A stretch of DNA of 64,000 nucleotides from Asticcacaulis sp. YBE204 (GCF_000495855.1 NZ_AWGF01000012.1:62001-126000); one strand, 5' to 3'; shown: positions 52,228-61,155, counted from the first letter of the stretch. Translations and numbers: made by a program. Notes: generated by a model not told the origin, from the letters alone.

Positions 52228-53330
52228 GCCGGGTACTTGTCACCGGCGTCCGTGCGCCCGTCGCTGTCGACCTGATCCGCGCCCTGATTTCGCAAGGCCA
52301 TGAGGTCCACGCCGCCGATGTCTGCCACAGCGCCGTCGTCGATTGCTTGCCGGTGTCCTCGTTCACGCGTTACGCTTCGCCGGTATTTGCGCCTGAACGT
52401 TTTAGGATCAATGCTCTGGCTATCGCTGAACATATGGATGCAGTCATTTGTTTATGCGAGGAAATTTTTCATTGGGCGAAGCTTGAAATTCCGCTGTTTG
52501 CGGCGGATCGATCCTTGCTGATCAAACTCCATTCCAAGTTAGACTTTATCCGCATGGCGGGCGACCTGGGCCTGAACATACCGACCACGCATTACCTTGG
52601 CGACGCGCGGGATGACATGACTAAGGCCGTTCTCAAACCGGAATTTTCACGGTTCGGAACGCGGGTGCTTATCCGCCCTGATGAACGGACGGTGGCGACG
52701 TTACCGCATGATCCCGGCAATCCGTGGCTGATCCAGAGCCATATCCACGGCGAAGACCTGAGTTTCTACGCCATCGCCCGCGACGGTCGCCTGACCGCGT
52801 TTTCGGCTTATCGTTCGGCGTGGCGGACGCGCGGCGGGGCCAGCTACTATATCGATCCGGTCGAGGCCGATCTGTCGCAAAGGGTGGAGTCCATCGCCCG
52901 TACCCTGATCGCAGGGCTGAGCCTGACGGGGCAGATCGCGTGCGACCTTCGGCAAGACAGGGACGGGAGGCTGTGGCTGCTGGAGTGCAATCCGCGCGCG
53001 ACGTCGGGCCTGCATTTGCTGGCGCACGATCCTGCGGCATTGACGGCGGCGTTCATAGGCAACGGACCGGTTGTCAGAACCGACGGCTGCCCCGCCTATG
53101 TCGGCCCGGCCATGCGGGCCTATGGCTGGCCGCAAGCCATACGGGAGGGGCGACTGCGCACGTGGCGAGCCGACATGTCGCGTGGTCGCGACGTTCTGAA
53201 AGGTCTCACGGTCCCGGCCCTGCGCGATACCTTGGGTCATGGTCTGCGCGCCATGCGCCGGAGGCAGAGACTGGCGGCGGGAATGACGGCGGATATCGAA
53301 TATAACGGAGGTCATGATGAGCCTGCGTAA
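52224..53330 (+). CDS. ATP-grasp domain ligase
   Basis: A 368-residue protein from the ATG at 52224 (ATGA overlap). An N-terminal Rossmann-like pre-ATP-grasp domain (VLVTGVRAPVAVDLIRAL, then a CLCEEIF segment) is followed by the ATP-grasp fold (about 110-310): KAVLKPEFSRFGTRV, IQSHIHGEDLSFYA and the Mg-binding LLECNPRATSG. It forms amide or ester bonds through acyl-phosphates. With the adjacent adenylating enzyme, two separate carboxylate activations seem to be encoded. Confidence 0.85.
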   Translation: MSRVLVTGVRAPVAVDLIRALISQGHEVHAADVCHSAVVDCLPVSSFTRYASPVFAPERFRINALAIAEHMDAVICLCEEIFHWAKLEIPLFAADRSLLIKLHSKLDFIRMAGDLGLNIPTTHYLGDARDDMTKAVLKPEFSRFGTRVLIRPDERTVATLPHDPGNPWLIQSHIHGEDLSFYAIARDGRLTAFSAYRSAWRTRGGASYYIDPVEADLSQRVESIARTLIAGLSLTGQIACDLRQDRDGRLWLLECNPRATSGLHLLAHDPAALTAAFIGNGPVVRTDGCPAYVGPAMRAYGWPQAIREGRLRTWRADMSRGRDVLKGLTVPALRDTLGHGLRAMRRRQRLAAGMTADIEYNGGHDEPA

Positions 53331-54297
53331 TGCCCGCGTCCGCTTTGAGGACCGTCTGGCAATCCCGGAAACCCCGAACCGTTGCTGGCTGACGTCGCTG
53401 ACCACGGCCATAGGGCCGGTGGCACGCGAGGAAATCCGGCGTGTCCTACATGGCCCGTCGGCTTTTGCCGGATGCCTGATAAGCTATTTGCTCGAAGGTC
53501 TGGGGCGGCTGTTGCACATTGACCGAGCAATCTATCCGGATCATGCCTTGCTCAGTACCTCCCTTTATGCGCCGAGCCGCCTTGCGAACTTGCTGGACAC
53601 GGATCTGGCGAAAGCTTACCCCGATCACGCGGTGCTGATCCGCTCGGTTAACGCCTTTTCGCATCTGGACATGGTGGCCAAATCCTTCAAGCGCTGGCCG
53701 TTCCGCGTCGTTTGGATCGTCGGCGACCTTGAAACCGAGTGGCGAAACCGCCGCGATGCCCGACGCGACCGGGGGCTTCTGGCGCAGTCCGGCTTACGCC
53801 ATGCAGCCTATTCGGGTGAGATGCCGGAAGCGGTGCTTCGTCAATGCCTGAGGCTCTATCGCAGCCTCTATATAGAGGCCTATAGCCCGTACAATCCCGA
53901 CTACGAACCCGAATATATACGGTTGCTTGTGGCGCGACATGATATTGAAATTCATACGCTTTCCGACGGAGATGCCATTGTCGCCTTTTGCGCTCTGCAC
54001 GGCACGGCGGATATGCTGAGCGTGCCGATGGTGGGCTACGACCGGACACGACCGACCAATGAAGGGCTTTATCGCGCGATCATGACGGTTGCCTTCGAAA
54101 GCGCGCATGAACGCGGCGTAGCGCTCAACCTGTCGGCGGGCGCTTCACGCTTCAAGGCGCACCGCGGCGCCAGACCCTATGTCGAATATATGATCGTCTT
54201 CGACGCGCATCTGCCGTGGTGGCGGCGGGCGGGCTACAGCCTGCTGGCCTTCGTTCTCGGCCGCGCCGAACCCTATCTGCTGAGGAGTGCCGTATGA
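53317..54297 (+). CDS. GNAT/FemAB-like acyltransferase
   Basis: A 326-residue protein from the ATG at 53317, five bases after GGAGG (an ATG three bases earlier is too close). No clear family at the N-terminus (about 1-110); residues about 155-310 resemble a GNAT or BioF2-like acyltransferase, with LYRAIMTVAFESAHERGV and SAGASRFKAHRGARP. Near the C-terminus, residues about 300-315 are hydrophobic and may associate with membrane. Likely transfers an acyl group made by the operon. Overlaps ATP-grasp by 14 bases and the Rieske gene by four. Confidence 0.6.
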   Translation: MSLRNARVRFEDRLAIPETPNRCWLTSLTTAIGPVAREEIRRVLHGPSAFAGCLISYLLEGLGRLLHIDRAIYPDHALLSTSLYAPSRLANLLDTDLAKAYPDHAVLIRSVNAFSHLDMVAKSFKRWPFRVVWIVGDLETEWRNRRDARRDRGLLAQSGLRHAAYSGEMPEAVLRQCLRLYRSLYIEAYSPYNPDYEPEYIRLLVARHDIEIHTLSDGDAIVAFCALHGTADMLSVPMVGYDRTRPTNEGLYRAIMTVAFESAHERGVALNLSAGASRFKAHRGARPYVEYMIVFDAHLPWWRRAGYSLLAFVLGRAEPYLLRSAV

Positions 54298-55298
54298 GCC
54301 TGCCCGCCGGAATCGAAAGCTCGTGGCTGCCCGTCGCCCTGAGCCGTCAGGTGCGGCACAGGCCGCTCAAACGCATCGTTGCCGGGCAGCCCGTGGTTCT
54401 GTGGCGGGCCGACGGCAAGGTCAACGCCTTCCGCGACCGCTGTCCGCACCGCAACTATCCGCTCTCAGAAGGCAAGGTGGATGGTGGGCGGCTGGTCTGC
54501 CCCTATCACGGTTGGGCTTTCGATGCGGAAGGCGCGTGTCGCGACGTGCCGGGCTGCGTCAATGCGGACACCTCGCGCCTGAAGGCGGAAACCGTCGATG
54601 TTCGCGAAGCCTTCGGCGTGGTTTTCGTGCGTCTGAAGCCGGGCGAAGACGATTTCGACACCGCCTTGCCGCCCATGCCGGATACGCAGGATCACCATCA
54701 CTTCTGGTGGGCTATCCGGCCTCAGGCGGGGCGGATCTATGACGCGCTCGACAATGTGCTCGACCCCTTCCACACCAATTTCATCCATGACGGCTATATC
54801 CGCGTGAAATCGCGCCGTCAGCGCGTCGAGCAGACCCTGCATATCCACGAGGACCGTTTTGAAGCCGTCTATGTGCAGGATACCGATCACGGCTGGATGT
54901 CGCGCGCTCTGGAAGGGCCGCGGGCGCGGTCGACCGGGACCTATTATCCGCCCGTGGCCTTTCAGGGTCGCTGGGAAGGACCGACCGGCTTGACTTTGTG
55001 CGTCACCATCTGGTTCGTGCCGGAAGCCGACCGCGTGATGCGGCCCTTTGCCCGCTTTTCGACACCGAAAAATCGCGGCCCGGCCTGGCTGACCGAAGTC
55101 CTGATCCGTCTGTTCCTGTTCAAGGTCATCGAGCAGGACGCCGATGCGCTGAAAAAACTGCGCGACAATATCGAGACCTTCGGCGGGCCGCGCTTCAGGG
55201 CCGGTCCCGCCGATCGCCTGAGCGACAAGCTGATGGCGCTCTATCTGGGGCAGAGCTTGACGCCGGAAACGCAAGGGCCCTTTGAAATCTGGCTGTAA
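54294..55298 (+). CDS. Rieske non-heme iron oxygenase
   Basis: A 334-residue protein from the ATG at 54294 after GAGGAG. Rieske cluster ligands: C50, H52 (RCPHRN) and C69, H72 (CPYHGW). The catalytic domain has DALDNVLDPFHTNFIH with H160 and H165 as probable Fe ligands, as in VanA/PaO-type oxygenases. It needs a reductase and ferredoxin from elsewhere. It is the last gene of the operon and probably performs a terminal hydroxylation or demethylation. Confidence 0.87.
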   Translation: MSLPAGIESSWLPVALSRQVRHRPLKRIVAGQPVVLWRADGKVNAFRDRCPHRNYPLSEGKVDGGRLVCPYHGWAFDAEGACRDVPGCVNADTSRLKAETVDVREAFGVVFVRLKPGEDDFDTALPPMPDTQDHHHFWWAIRPQAGRIYDALDNVLDPFHTNFIHDGYIRVKSRRQRVEQTLHIHEDRFEAVYVQDTDHGWMSRALEGPRARSTGTYYPPVAFQGRWEGPTGLTLCVTIWFVPEADRVMRPFARFSTPKNRGPAWLTEVLIRLFLFKVIEQDADALKKLRDNIETFGGPRFRAGPADRLSDKLMALYLGQSLTPETQGPFEIWL

Positions 55299-55332
55299 GT
55301 CGTTGCGGGTGTGACAATTTTTGGCCGACGGA

Positions 55333-55386
55333 TTGACAGCCGCCCGGTTTCACCTTCGTATCTGGGTTTCGGATCTGGGTTTCGGA
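55333..55386 (+). promoter_or_regulatory. Promoter and tandem 13-base repeat before the amino-acid permease
   Basis: TTGACA (55333-55338), 17-base spacer and TCGTAT (55356-55361) form a plausible sigma-70 promoter. Directly after it, TCTGGGTTTCGGA is repeated exactly twice (55361-55373 and 55374-55386), ending 17 bases before the permease ATG, so it would be in the 5' untranslated region. Confidence 0.55.
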
Positions 55387-55403
55387 TTATTGGGGTGACG
55401 CAT

Positions 55404-56810
55404 ATGGGACTGTTCGGACCGCTCAAGCCGCTGACGCGCGCGGAAGACGAGGGTAAAACCCTGGCCAAGACGCTGAGCTGGCCGCACCTGATGGCACTGG
55501 GTATCGGTGGCATCATCGGTACGGGCATCTATACCCTGACCGGTGTCGGTGCCGGACTGGCCGGGCCGGGCCTGATCATCTCGTTTGCGATTGCCGGGCT
55601 GGTTTGCGCCTTTGCAGCCTTGGCCTATACCGAGATGTCGACCCTGATCCCGGCGGCGGGCTCGGCCTATACCTACACCTATTCGGCCATCGGCGAGGTC
55701 GCGGCCTGGGTCGTCGGCTGGGCGCTGATCCTCGAATATTCGCTGGCCTGTTCAACCGTGGCGGTCGGCTGGTCGGCGCACCTCGTCGGCTGGCTGGAGG
55801 CGGCGGGCATCCATCTGCCCGCGCTGCTGCTGAGTGGTCCCTATGCAGGCGGGCTGGTCAATCTGCCCGCCGTCGTCGTAGCTCTGGCCGTCATGGGTTT
55901 GCTGCTGATCGGTGCGCGCGAAAGCGCCACGATCAATATCATCCTCGTCGTCATCAAACTGGTAGCGCTGGGCGCGTTCATCGTGCTGGGCCTGCCCGCG
56001 ATTCAGGCCGGCAATTACGATCCGTTCCTGCCGTTCGGGTTCTTCGCGCATGAGATCGGCGGCGAAAAGTTCGGCGTGATGGCCGCCGCGGCTATCGTCT
56101 TCTTCGCCTTCTTCGGTTTCGACGCCGTCTCGACCTCGGCGGAGGAGGCCAAGAACCCCGGCCGCGACCTGACCATCGGTATTCTGGGTTCGATGGCCGT
56201 GTCGACCGTCATCTATATGCTGGTCGCCGCTGTTGCCGTCGGCGCCTTGAATTTCAAGGACATCGCCGGGTCGGGTGAGCCCCTGCCGCACGTCCTGCGC
56301 GGTCTGGGCCACGACCTGATCGCCACATTGGTTGCCTGGGCCGCTATCGTTGCCCTGCCGTCGGTGATCCTTGTCTTCATGTACGGCCAGAGCCGTATCT
56401 TCTTCGTCATGGCGCGCGATGGCCTGCTGCCGAGCGCTATCGCCAAGGTCAATGCCAAGGGCTCGCCCGCCCTGATCACCCTGATTACCGGCGTCGTCAT
56501 TGCGCTGGTTGCCGGGTTCGTACCGTTGAAACGCATCGCCGAACTGTCGAACGCCGGAACGCTGATCGCCTTCGTCGCCGTGGCCCTGTCGATGATCGTG
56601 CTGCGCCGCCGGTTCCCGGACCTGCCGCGCACCTTCAAGGTACCGCTCTACTGGGCGGTCGGGCCGCTGGCGATTGCCGGGTGCGTCTTCATCTTCTCCA
56701 GCCTGCCGAAAGAGAGCCAGTTGTTCACCCTGATCTGGATGGGGATCGGTCTGGTCGTCTATTTCCTTTACGGCCACTCCCACAGCCGTCTCAGAAAAGA
56801 GGGCAAATGA
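55404..56810 (+). CDS. APC-family amino-acid permease
   Basis: A 468-residue, about 12-14-helix transporter from the ATG at 55404. GIGGIIGTGIYTLTG in helix 1 and FFAFFGFDAVSTSAEEAKNPGRD in helix 6 are characteristic of YfnA/CAT-type cationic or general amino-acid permeases. It has its own promoter, so a link to the upstream operon is not required, though it might supply an amino acid. Terminator follows directly. Confidence 0.9.
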   Translation: MGLFGPLKPLTRAEDEGKTLAKTLSWPHLMALGIGGIIGTGIYTLTGVGAGLAGPGLIISFAIAGLVCAFAALAYTEMSTLIPAAGSAYTYTYSAIGEVAAWVVGWALILEYSLACSTVAVGWSAHLVGWLEAAGIHLPALLLSGPYAGGLVNLPAVVVALAVMGLLLIGARESATINIILVVIKLVALGAFIVLGLPAIQAGNYDPFLPFGFFAHEIGGEKFGVMAAAAIVFFAFFGFDAVSTSAEEAKNPGRDLTIGILGSMAVSTVIYMLVAAVAVGALNFKDIAGSGEPLPHVLRGLGHDLIATLVAWAAIVALPSVILVFMYGQSRIFFVMARDGLLPSAIAKVNAKGSPALITLITGVVIALVAGFVPLKRIAELSNAGTLIAFVAVALSMIVLRRRFPDLPRTFKVPLYWAVGPLAIAGCVFIFSSLPKESQLFTLIWMGIGLVVYFLYGHSHSRLRKEGK

Positions 56811-56812
56811 TC

Positions 56813-56840
56813 AAAAGGCCGGGATTGCTCCCGGCCTTTT
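56813..56840. terminator. Bidirectional terminator between the permease and the secretin operon
   Basis: Perfect 12-bp stem AAAAGGCCGGGA/TCCCGGCCTTTT (56813-56824 with 56829-56840) with a TTGC loop. Works on both strands; ends the permease gene and the convergent operon. Confidence 0.9.
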
Positions 56841-56845
56841 CACTT

Positions 56846-57835
56846 TTATGGGTTGGCCACGATAGAGGCTTCATGGATTTTAAGGCTGCTCGACGCCTCC
56901 GTGCCGGTGACGACGCTGCCGATGGCATTGGCGCGGCTGATCGAGGAACTGAGGACATCCATGCGTTTGCCCGTTCCTGAGGTCAGGGTCATGACGGCAT
57001 TTTGCAGGATACCGTCGTCCTCGGCGGCCCACAGTATAGCAGCGGCGACATCGACGGTGAGGCTCCGGCTGACCGCCAGAGTATTGCCGCTGCGGAGCGT
57101 CAGGCTGGTAGAGGTCCGCGACCACGCGGCCCCCGTCAGGGCTATGGCCGACGCATCGGCCGTCAGGTCGAATTTGACACGAGCGGTCGGGCTGAGACCT
57201 TCCAGTCCATTGAAGCCGTAAGCGATGGTACCGGTTTCCTTGCATCCGCCGACCAGCCCGGCCCAGGTTCGGGTGGTCAGACGGAAATTGCCGTAGCTGG
57301 CGTCGGAATCGCGGACGCCGCCACAATCGGTATCGCCCTGAAAGGCGAAATCATTGCTGACCAGATTGATCGTCTGCTTGGCGGGTGGCATCGGGGGTGC
57401 TGGCGGCGTCTCGCCGGAGTCGGTGACCGCCACCAGATGGGTACCGTTGACGACCTTGAAGGTCTGGCCCTTGAAGATTTGCGACAGGGTGGCGGCCAGA
57501 CCGTTCAGATCGGCGCCACCTTTCTTCATGGCCGTCTTGTAGGGTTCGGCATATTTTTTCTGGTAGGCGGCGATCGCGGCGCTGCGGGCCTTGGGGTCTT
57601 TCTGAGTGTCGATGATCTTAAGGTCGGCCTGCATGGCGGCCACCAGCTTCTCGTCGCCCTTGAACCCGGCCATGACCCTGGCGTCGAAGTCGGCGAAGGC
57701 CGCCTTGGCGCGGGCCTCCTGCTCCTTGGTGATGTCGGAGGTGACGGGCAGTTTCGCGGCGGTTTTCGATTCCTGTGCCACCAGCGGCGAAGCGGCCAGC
57801 AGCAGGGCAGCGGCAATCAACGGTACTGTACGCAT
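56846..57835 (-). CDS. Secreted protein of unknown function, secretin operon
   Basis: A 329-residue protein with a Sec signal ending near VAQ-ES. Residues about 35-110 are charged, helical and Ala/Lys-rich; residues about 145-160 are a Pro-rich spacer (PPAPPMPPAK); the C-terminal half (about 160-329) is Ser/Thr-rich with alternating beta pattern and a lone Cys pair (C176, C203 region). I do not recognise it. It is the last gene of a four-gene operon with a TPR-secretin lipoprotein, so it may be an exported structural or cargo protein. ATG behind AAAGGA. Confidence 0.7.
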   Translation of the reverse strand: MRTVPLIAAALLLAASPLVAQESKTAAKLPVTSDITKEQEARAKAAFADFDARVMAGFKGDEKLVAAMQADLKIIDTQKDPKARSAAIAAYQKKYAEPYKTAMKKGGADLNGLAATLSQIFKGQTFKVVNGTHLVAVTDSGETPPAPPMPPAKQTINLVSNDFAFQGDTDCGGVRDSDASYGNFRLTTRTWAGLVGGCKETGTIAYGFNGLEGLSPTARVKFDLTADASAIALTGAAWSRTSTSLTLRSGNTLAVSRSLTVDVAAAILWAAEDDGILQNAVMTLTSGTGKRMDVLSSSISRANAIGSVVTGTEASSSLKIHEASIVANP

Positions 57836-57853
57836 GACGGTTCCTTTCGAGGA

Positions 57854-58861
57854 TCAATTGACGGGAATTTGCAAGGTGAGGGTTGGGCCTCCGGGGCCCG
57901 TGTGATGGGTCGATAGCTGCGCGGTAAAGGTGATCGTGGTCGATTGAGCGGGTTTGGCGAGGATCAGGCGTCCGGGCACGGGCGTCGGCGTTTCGGCCTT
58001 CTTTTTAAGGTCCTTCGTCGCAGGCGCATCGGGCAGGTCGATCATCAGTCCTGTCCGTGAACTGCCGTCAGCGAATTCCGGACGGAAATAAAGATAGTCG
58101 GGGGTACCGCGTGGGGGCACATAGGCGGCGTCCGACGGGCTGATCGTGTATTGGATGCGCAGGGCGTTGTCGGTGTATTCCGTTGCGCGGCTACCCGGAC
58201 GCTTTAATTTGTACGCGTAGGTCATAGTATCGAGCGGCTCTTCCAGATAGACGGCCAGTTCCACCCGCTGACCGTCGCTCACGGCGGCCCCTGCCGGGCT
58301 TATCCGACGAATCTCCTTGATCCGGATCGGATTGTTGCGGAACTCGAAGGTCTGCGGCGTTTCGGGGGTATGGCCGACATGAAGGGAGCTCAGACCTATG
58401 CGATGGCGATGAATGGCCGAATTGCCCAATCGGATCGCCACCGGCAGCGTTACCTTTACCTTGTTGGTACCGGTTGCCGTCGCGCGAAGATACCATCTCG
58501 CCCCGACGGAGGGATGCCCCATAGGGAAGACCATATCGGTCTCTTCCTGTCGCTGTCCGTTGATCGACGTACCGGCATCGAAGAGCTGGAAATTGAGTTC
58601 ACAATCCATCGCAATGTCCGCCGACAAGGTCACGACAAGGGTCACGCTACCCTTGCCGACAACGCCGCCGGTCACCTGCATCCGGTCGGTTTCATTATTG
58701 GCGACAGCGGGCAAGGGCTTTGAAGGGGCTGCCGGATTATAGAATTCGACGTGGGTGACGGCGGGCAGGGGCGGCGCGCCGTTATAGTCGCCCGGACAGA
58801 CGGCGGCGACCGAACCGGCCACACCCGTCAGAACAATAGACATGGATAAGGGTTTGAACAT
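57854..58861 (-). CDS. Secreted beta-rich protein of unknown function, secretin operon
   Basis: A 335-residue protein with a short signal peptide (hydrophobic stretch to about 20, AAVCPGDYNG after it). The rest is predicted beta-rich with two Cys. No family recognised. It begins 12 bases after the secretin stop, behind AAGGA, and ends 18 bases before the last gene, so cotranscription is likely. The pattern suggests a sandwich-fold surface or periplasmic protein. Confidence 0.7.
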   Translation of the reverse strand: MFKPLSMSIVLTGVAGSVAAVCPGDYNGAPPLPAVTHVEFYNPAAPSKPLPAVANNETDRMQVTGGVVGKGSVTLVVTLSADIAMDCELNFQLFDAGTSINGQRQEETDMVFPMGHPSVGARWYLRATATGTNKVKVTLPVAIRLGNSAIHRHRIGLSSLHVGHTPETPQTFEFRNNPIRIKEIRRISPAGAAVSDGQRVELAVYLEEPLDTMTYAYKLKRPGSRATEYTDNALRIQYTISPSDAAYVPPRGTPDYLYFRPEFADGSSRTGLMIDLPDAPATKDLKKKAETPTPVPGRLILAKPAQSTTITFTAQLSTHHTGPGGPTLTLQIPVN

Positions 58862-58873
58862 GATGAGATTTCC

Positions 58874-60508
58874 TTAAGGCAGGATCAGGTCTTTGAAGAT
58901 TTCGCCCTGATCGTGCGGCAGACTGGGCCACGACAGCTGGGCGTCGGATTTGCGGGCGCGGGTGAACAGGCGCGAGCGCGACAGGTTGCCGGTGATGGCG
59001 CCGAGGTCCGAGCCCGGCGCGACCGTCGTTTCCCACAGGCCGATCAGGCGCGTAACCTCCGGCGGACGCGCCCAGGGCTGGCTGTCGAAGGCCTGCGCCG
59101 GGGCCGGGGTGACTAGGACCAGCACGGCATCGCGGCGGTCGTTGGTGGTTCGGCGGTTGAAGGCCGAGCCGATCACAGGGGCGTCGCCAAGGAACGGCGT
59201 CTTGGTGATCGACGAGTCACGCACGCTTTCGGACAGGCCGGACAGGATCAGGGTCGTACCGAACTTGACCTCGACCGTGGTCGACACGGTTTGCCGCCAC
59301 GTGTTCAGGGCTTCGTTGAAATTCCCCGCCGGTTCGCCGGACAGGAAGGAGCGGGTGACCTCGATTTTCAGTTTCGTACCTTCGGAGGTAATCTCCAGCG
59401 GCGTTACCTTGACCTGCGTGCCGATGTCGATGTTTTCAAGCTGCGAGAAATTGACGCCCTTGACGGCGACCTTGGTCGAACGACCGACGAAGAAGTCCGA
59501 CGGCTCGCCGCGATAGGCGGTCAGCATGGGACGCGCCACCACCTGATAATATTGTCCGAAACGATTGAAGATGTTCAGATTGTAGGTGAGCTGCGGCAGG
59601 GTGATCGTGTCGGTGATCGTGCGCGAGACGCCACTGTCGCCGCCGGAATGGGTCTGCTGATCCTGCCGCCCGTACTGGATTTGCAGGCCGTCGAGCAGGT
59701 TCATCCCGATCGAGTCGCGCTGGGCATTCTGCGACAGGATGATCGCCACGTCGACGGAGACCTGATCGGGGGCGTTATCGTCCACCTCGTGGTCTTCAGG
59801 AACAGGATCGGTGTCCTGCGTGCGATTCAGTTCGTCCATGCGCTGCTTGAGCGGGGCGGTCTGTTCCGGTGCGATGAGAGCCAGTTTCTGATACTGAAGG
59901 GTCGCCTGATCGCGGCGTCCGGCGGCGCTGTTGGACAGGGTGGCGATTTTCAGCGCACCCGCCGTCGTCGCCTGATCGCGGCTCAGGCTGGCGGCGCGTT
60001 CGGCGCTCAAAGCCGCCAGTTGCGGGTCGCCGGCCATATAGGCGCTGGCCGCCAGACCGAGCAGGGCGCGGGCGTCGTCCGGGCGCATCATGACGGCGCG
60101 GGCATAGTAGCCTTGTGCCTGCACGTAACGCCCGCGGTCGAAGGCGGTCTTGCCCGCCAGCGCCGCCGCCCAGAAAGCGTCCTGACCGCTGCGCAGCGCC
60201 AGATCGTAACCGGCCATGGCAAGGTCCAGTTGTTCCGGATTGCCTTCGGACCCGGCCTGATAGGCCATGCCGAGCAGAGTCTGATGCGCGGCATCGGACG
60301 GATCGCGCGCCGCCGCGTCGCCGAAGCCTTTCAGCGCTGTGGCGTGATCGCCGGTTTGCAAGGCCTGCGCCGCCTGATTGAGGGTCGGGCGATTGACGGG
60401 GCTGAACTGTGCCGTCGACGGATTTGCGGGCGCGGTGGCGCAGGCCGAAACCGTACACAGAAGCGCCGTCATAAGCGTCGCGCGCGACAGGGATGTAAAT
60501 GTCGTCAT
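58874..60508 (-). CDS. Lipoprotein with TPRs fused to a secretin domain
   Basis: A 544-residue protein. Signal peptide with lipobox VSAC (C23). Residues about 38-215 contain TPR-like repeats (ALKGFGDAAARDPSD, YDLALRSGQDAFW, YYARAVMMRPDDARA). Residues about 245-475 are a secretin/type II and III secretion domain: VDVAIILSQNAQRDSIG, then KFGTTLILSGLSE and TPFLGDAPVIGSAFNRR. In known systems the pilotin and secretin are separate; here a lipidated TPR part precedes the secretin. No secretion ATPase, inner-membrane platform or pseudopilin gene is nearby. It would form or seed an outer-membrane channel. Confidence 0.8.
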   Translation of the reverse strand: MTTFTSLSRATLMTALLCTVSACATAPANPSTAQFSPVNRPTLNQAAQALQTGDHATALKGFGDAAARDPSDAAHQTLLGMAYQAGSEGNPEQLDLAMAGYDLALRSGQDAFWAAALAGKTAFDRGRYVQAQGYYARAVMMRPDDARALLGLAASAYMAGDPQLAALSAERAASLSRDQATTAGALKIATLSNSAAGRRDQATLQYQKLALIAPEQTAPLKQRMDELNRTQDTDPVPEDHEVDDNAPDQVSVDVAIILSQNAQRDSIGMNLLDGLQIQYGRQDQQTHSGGDSGVSRTITDTITLPQLTYNLNIFNRFGQYYQVVARPMLTAYRGEPSDFFVGRSTKVAVKGVNFSQLENIDIGTQVKVTPLEITSEGTKLKIEVTRSFLSGEPAGNFNEALNTWRQTVSTTVEVKFGTTLILSGLSESVRDSSITKTPFLGDAPVIGSAFNRRTTNDRRDAVLVLVTPAPAQAFDSQPWARPPEVTRLIGLWETTVAPGSDLGAITGNLSRSRLFTRARKSDAQLSWPSLPHDQGEIFKDLILP

Positions 60509-60513
60509 GGTCT

Positions 60514-61155
60514 TCAGGCCTCCAGTGACCAGATGGCCCGCACGCCCGGTGCGCTGAGGCCGTAAAAATGCCCCTGAACGTCGCGTTCGAACGTCCAGGC
60601 GTCGAAAAAGGAATCTTGGCTGAAATCGAGCCGCGTCGCGTCGCCACCCAGGGAGAAGCAGGGGGCGTAGCGCTGATGCGCCGCCGTACTCAGGCCTTGG
60701 CGGATGATGGTGCGTTCGCCCGGACTGCGCTGGGCGAAATCCGCCGGGCAGGGGTCTGGCGCGGTAACAGCGGGGGTCAGGCTGTTGTAAAGCGCGTAAA
60801 AATCAGAAGCGCGGGCCGTGCCATTAACGCCCTTGTCCAAACCGCCGGATGCGGCGATCAAACGGTTGAAATCGACGGGCGTGATGGCCTTGACCGAGCG
60901 CGACCGGCGCAGGTCCTTGGTCTGGTAGAGGCCATTGCGGCGGGCATGGGCTTCGACGGGCGCGCCGCCGATCAGGAGGACGAGGGTCTGTACGCCGTTA
61001 TAATCGGCGATGTTGCAGACGGCGCTTTGGCGCGCGGTCATCAGCGTCTTGATCCCGCCGTGCGGCGTGAATCCGGCGGCGGCAGCGACGCGCGGCAGAC
61101 TCAGAGAGAGCGCCGTCAGTGCGAATAGTGATCGTCGTGTCAATGGCGTCGCCAT
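60514..61155 (-). CDS. Exported protein of unknown function, first gene of the secretin operon
   Basis: A 213-residue protein starting ATPLTRRSLFALTAL, a twin-arginine-like signal ending near VAA-AA. The mature part has four cysteines (C47, C138, C164 region) and no recognised domain. Ends five bases before the secretin gene, so the two are cotranscribed. The Tat-like signal suggests export in a folded state. Confidence 0.65.
   Translation of the reverse strand: MATPLTRRSLFALTALSLSLPRVAAAAGFTPHGGIKTLMTARQSAVCNIADYNGVQTLVLLIGGAPVEAHARRNGLYQTKDLRRSRSVKAITPVDFNRLIAASGGLDKGVNGTARASDFYALYNSLTPAVTAPDPCPADFAQRSPGERTIIRQGLSTAAHQRYAPCFSLGGDATRLDFSQDSFFDAWTFERDVQGHFYGLSAPGVRAIWSLEA

Noticed and set aside
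59291-60565. 424-codon plus-strand frame opposite the secretin gene
   Set aside because: No family motif; the minus strand has lipobox, TPR and secretin motifs.
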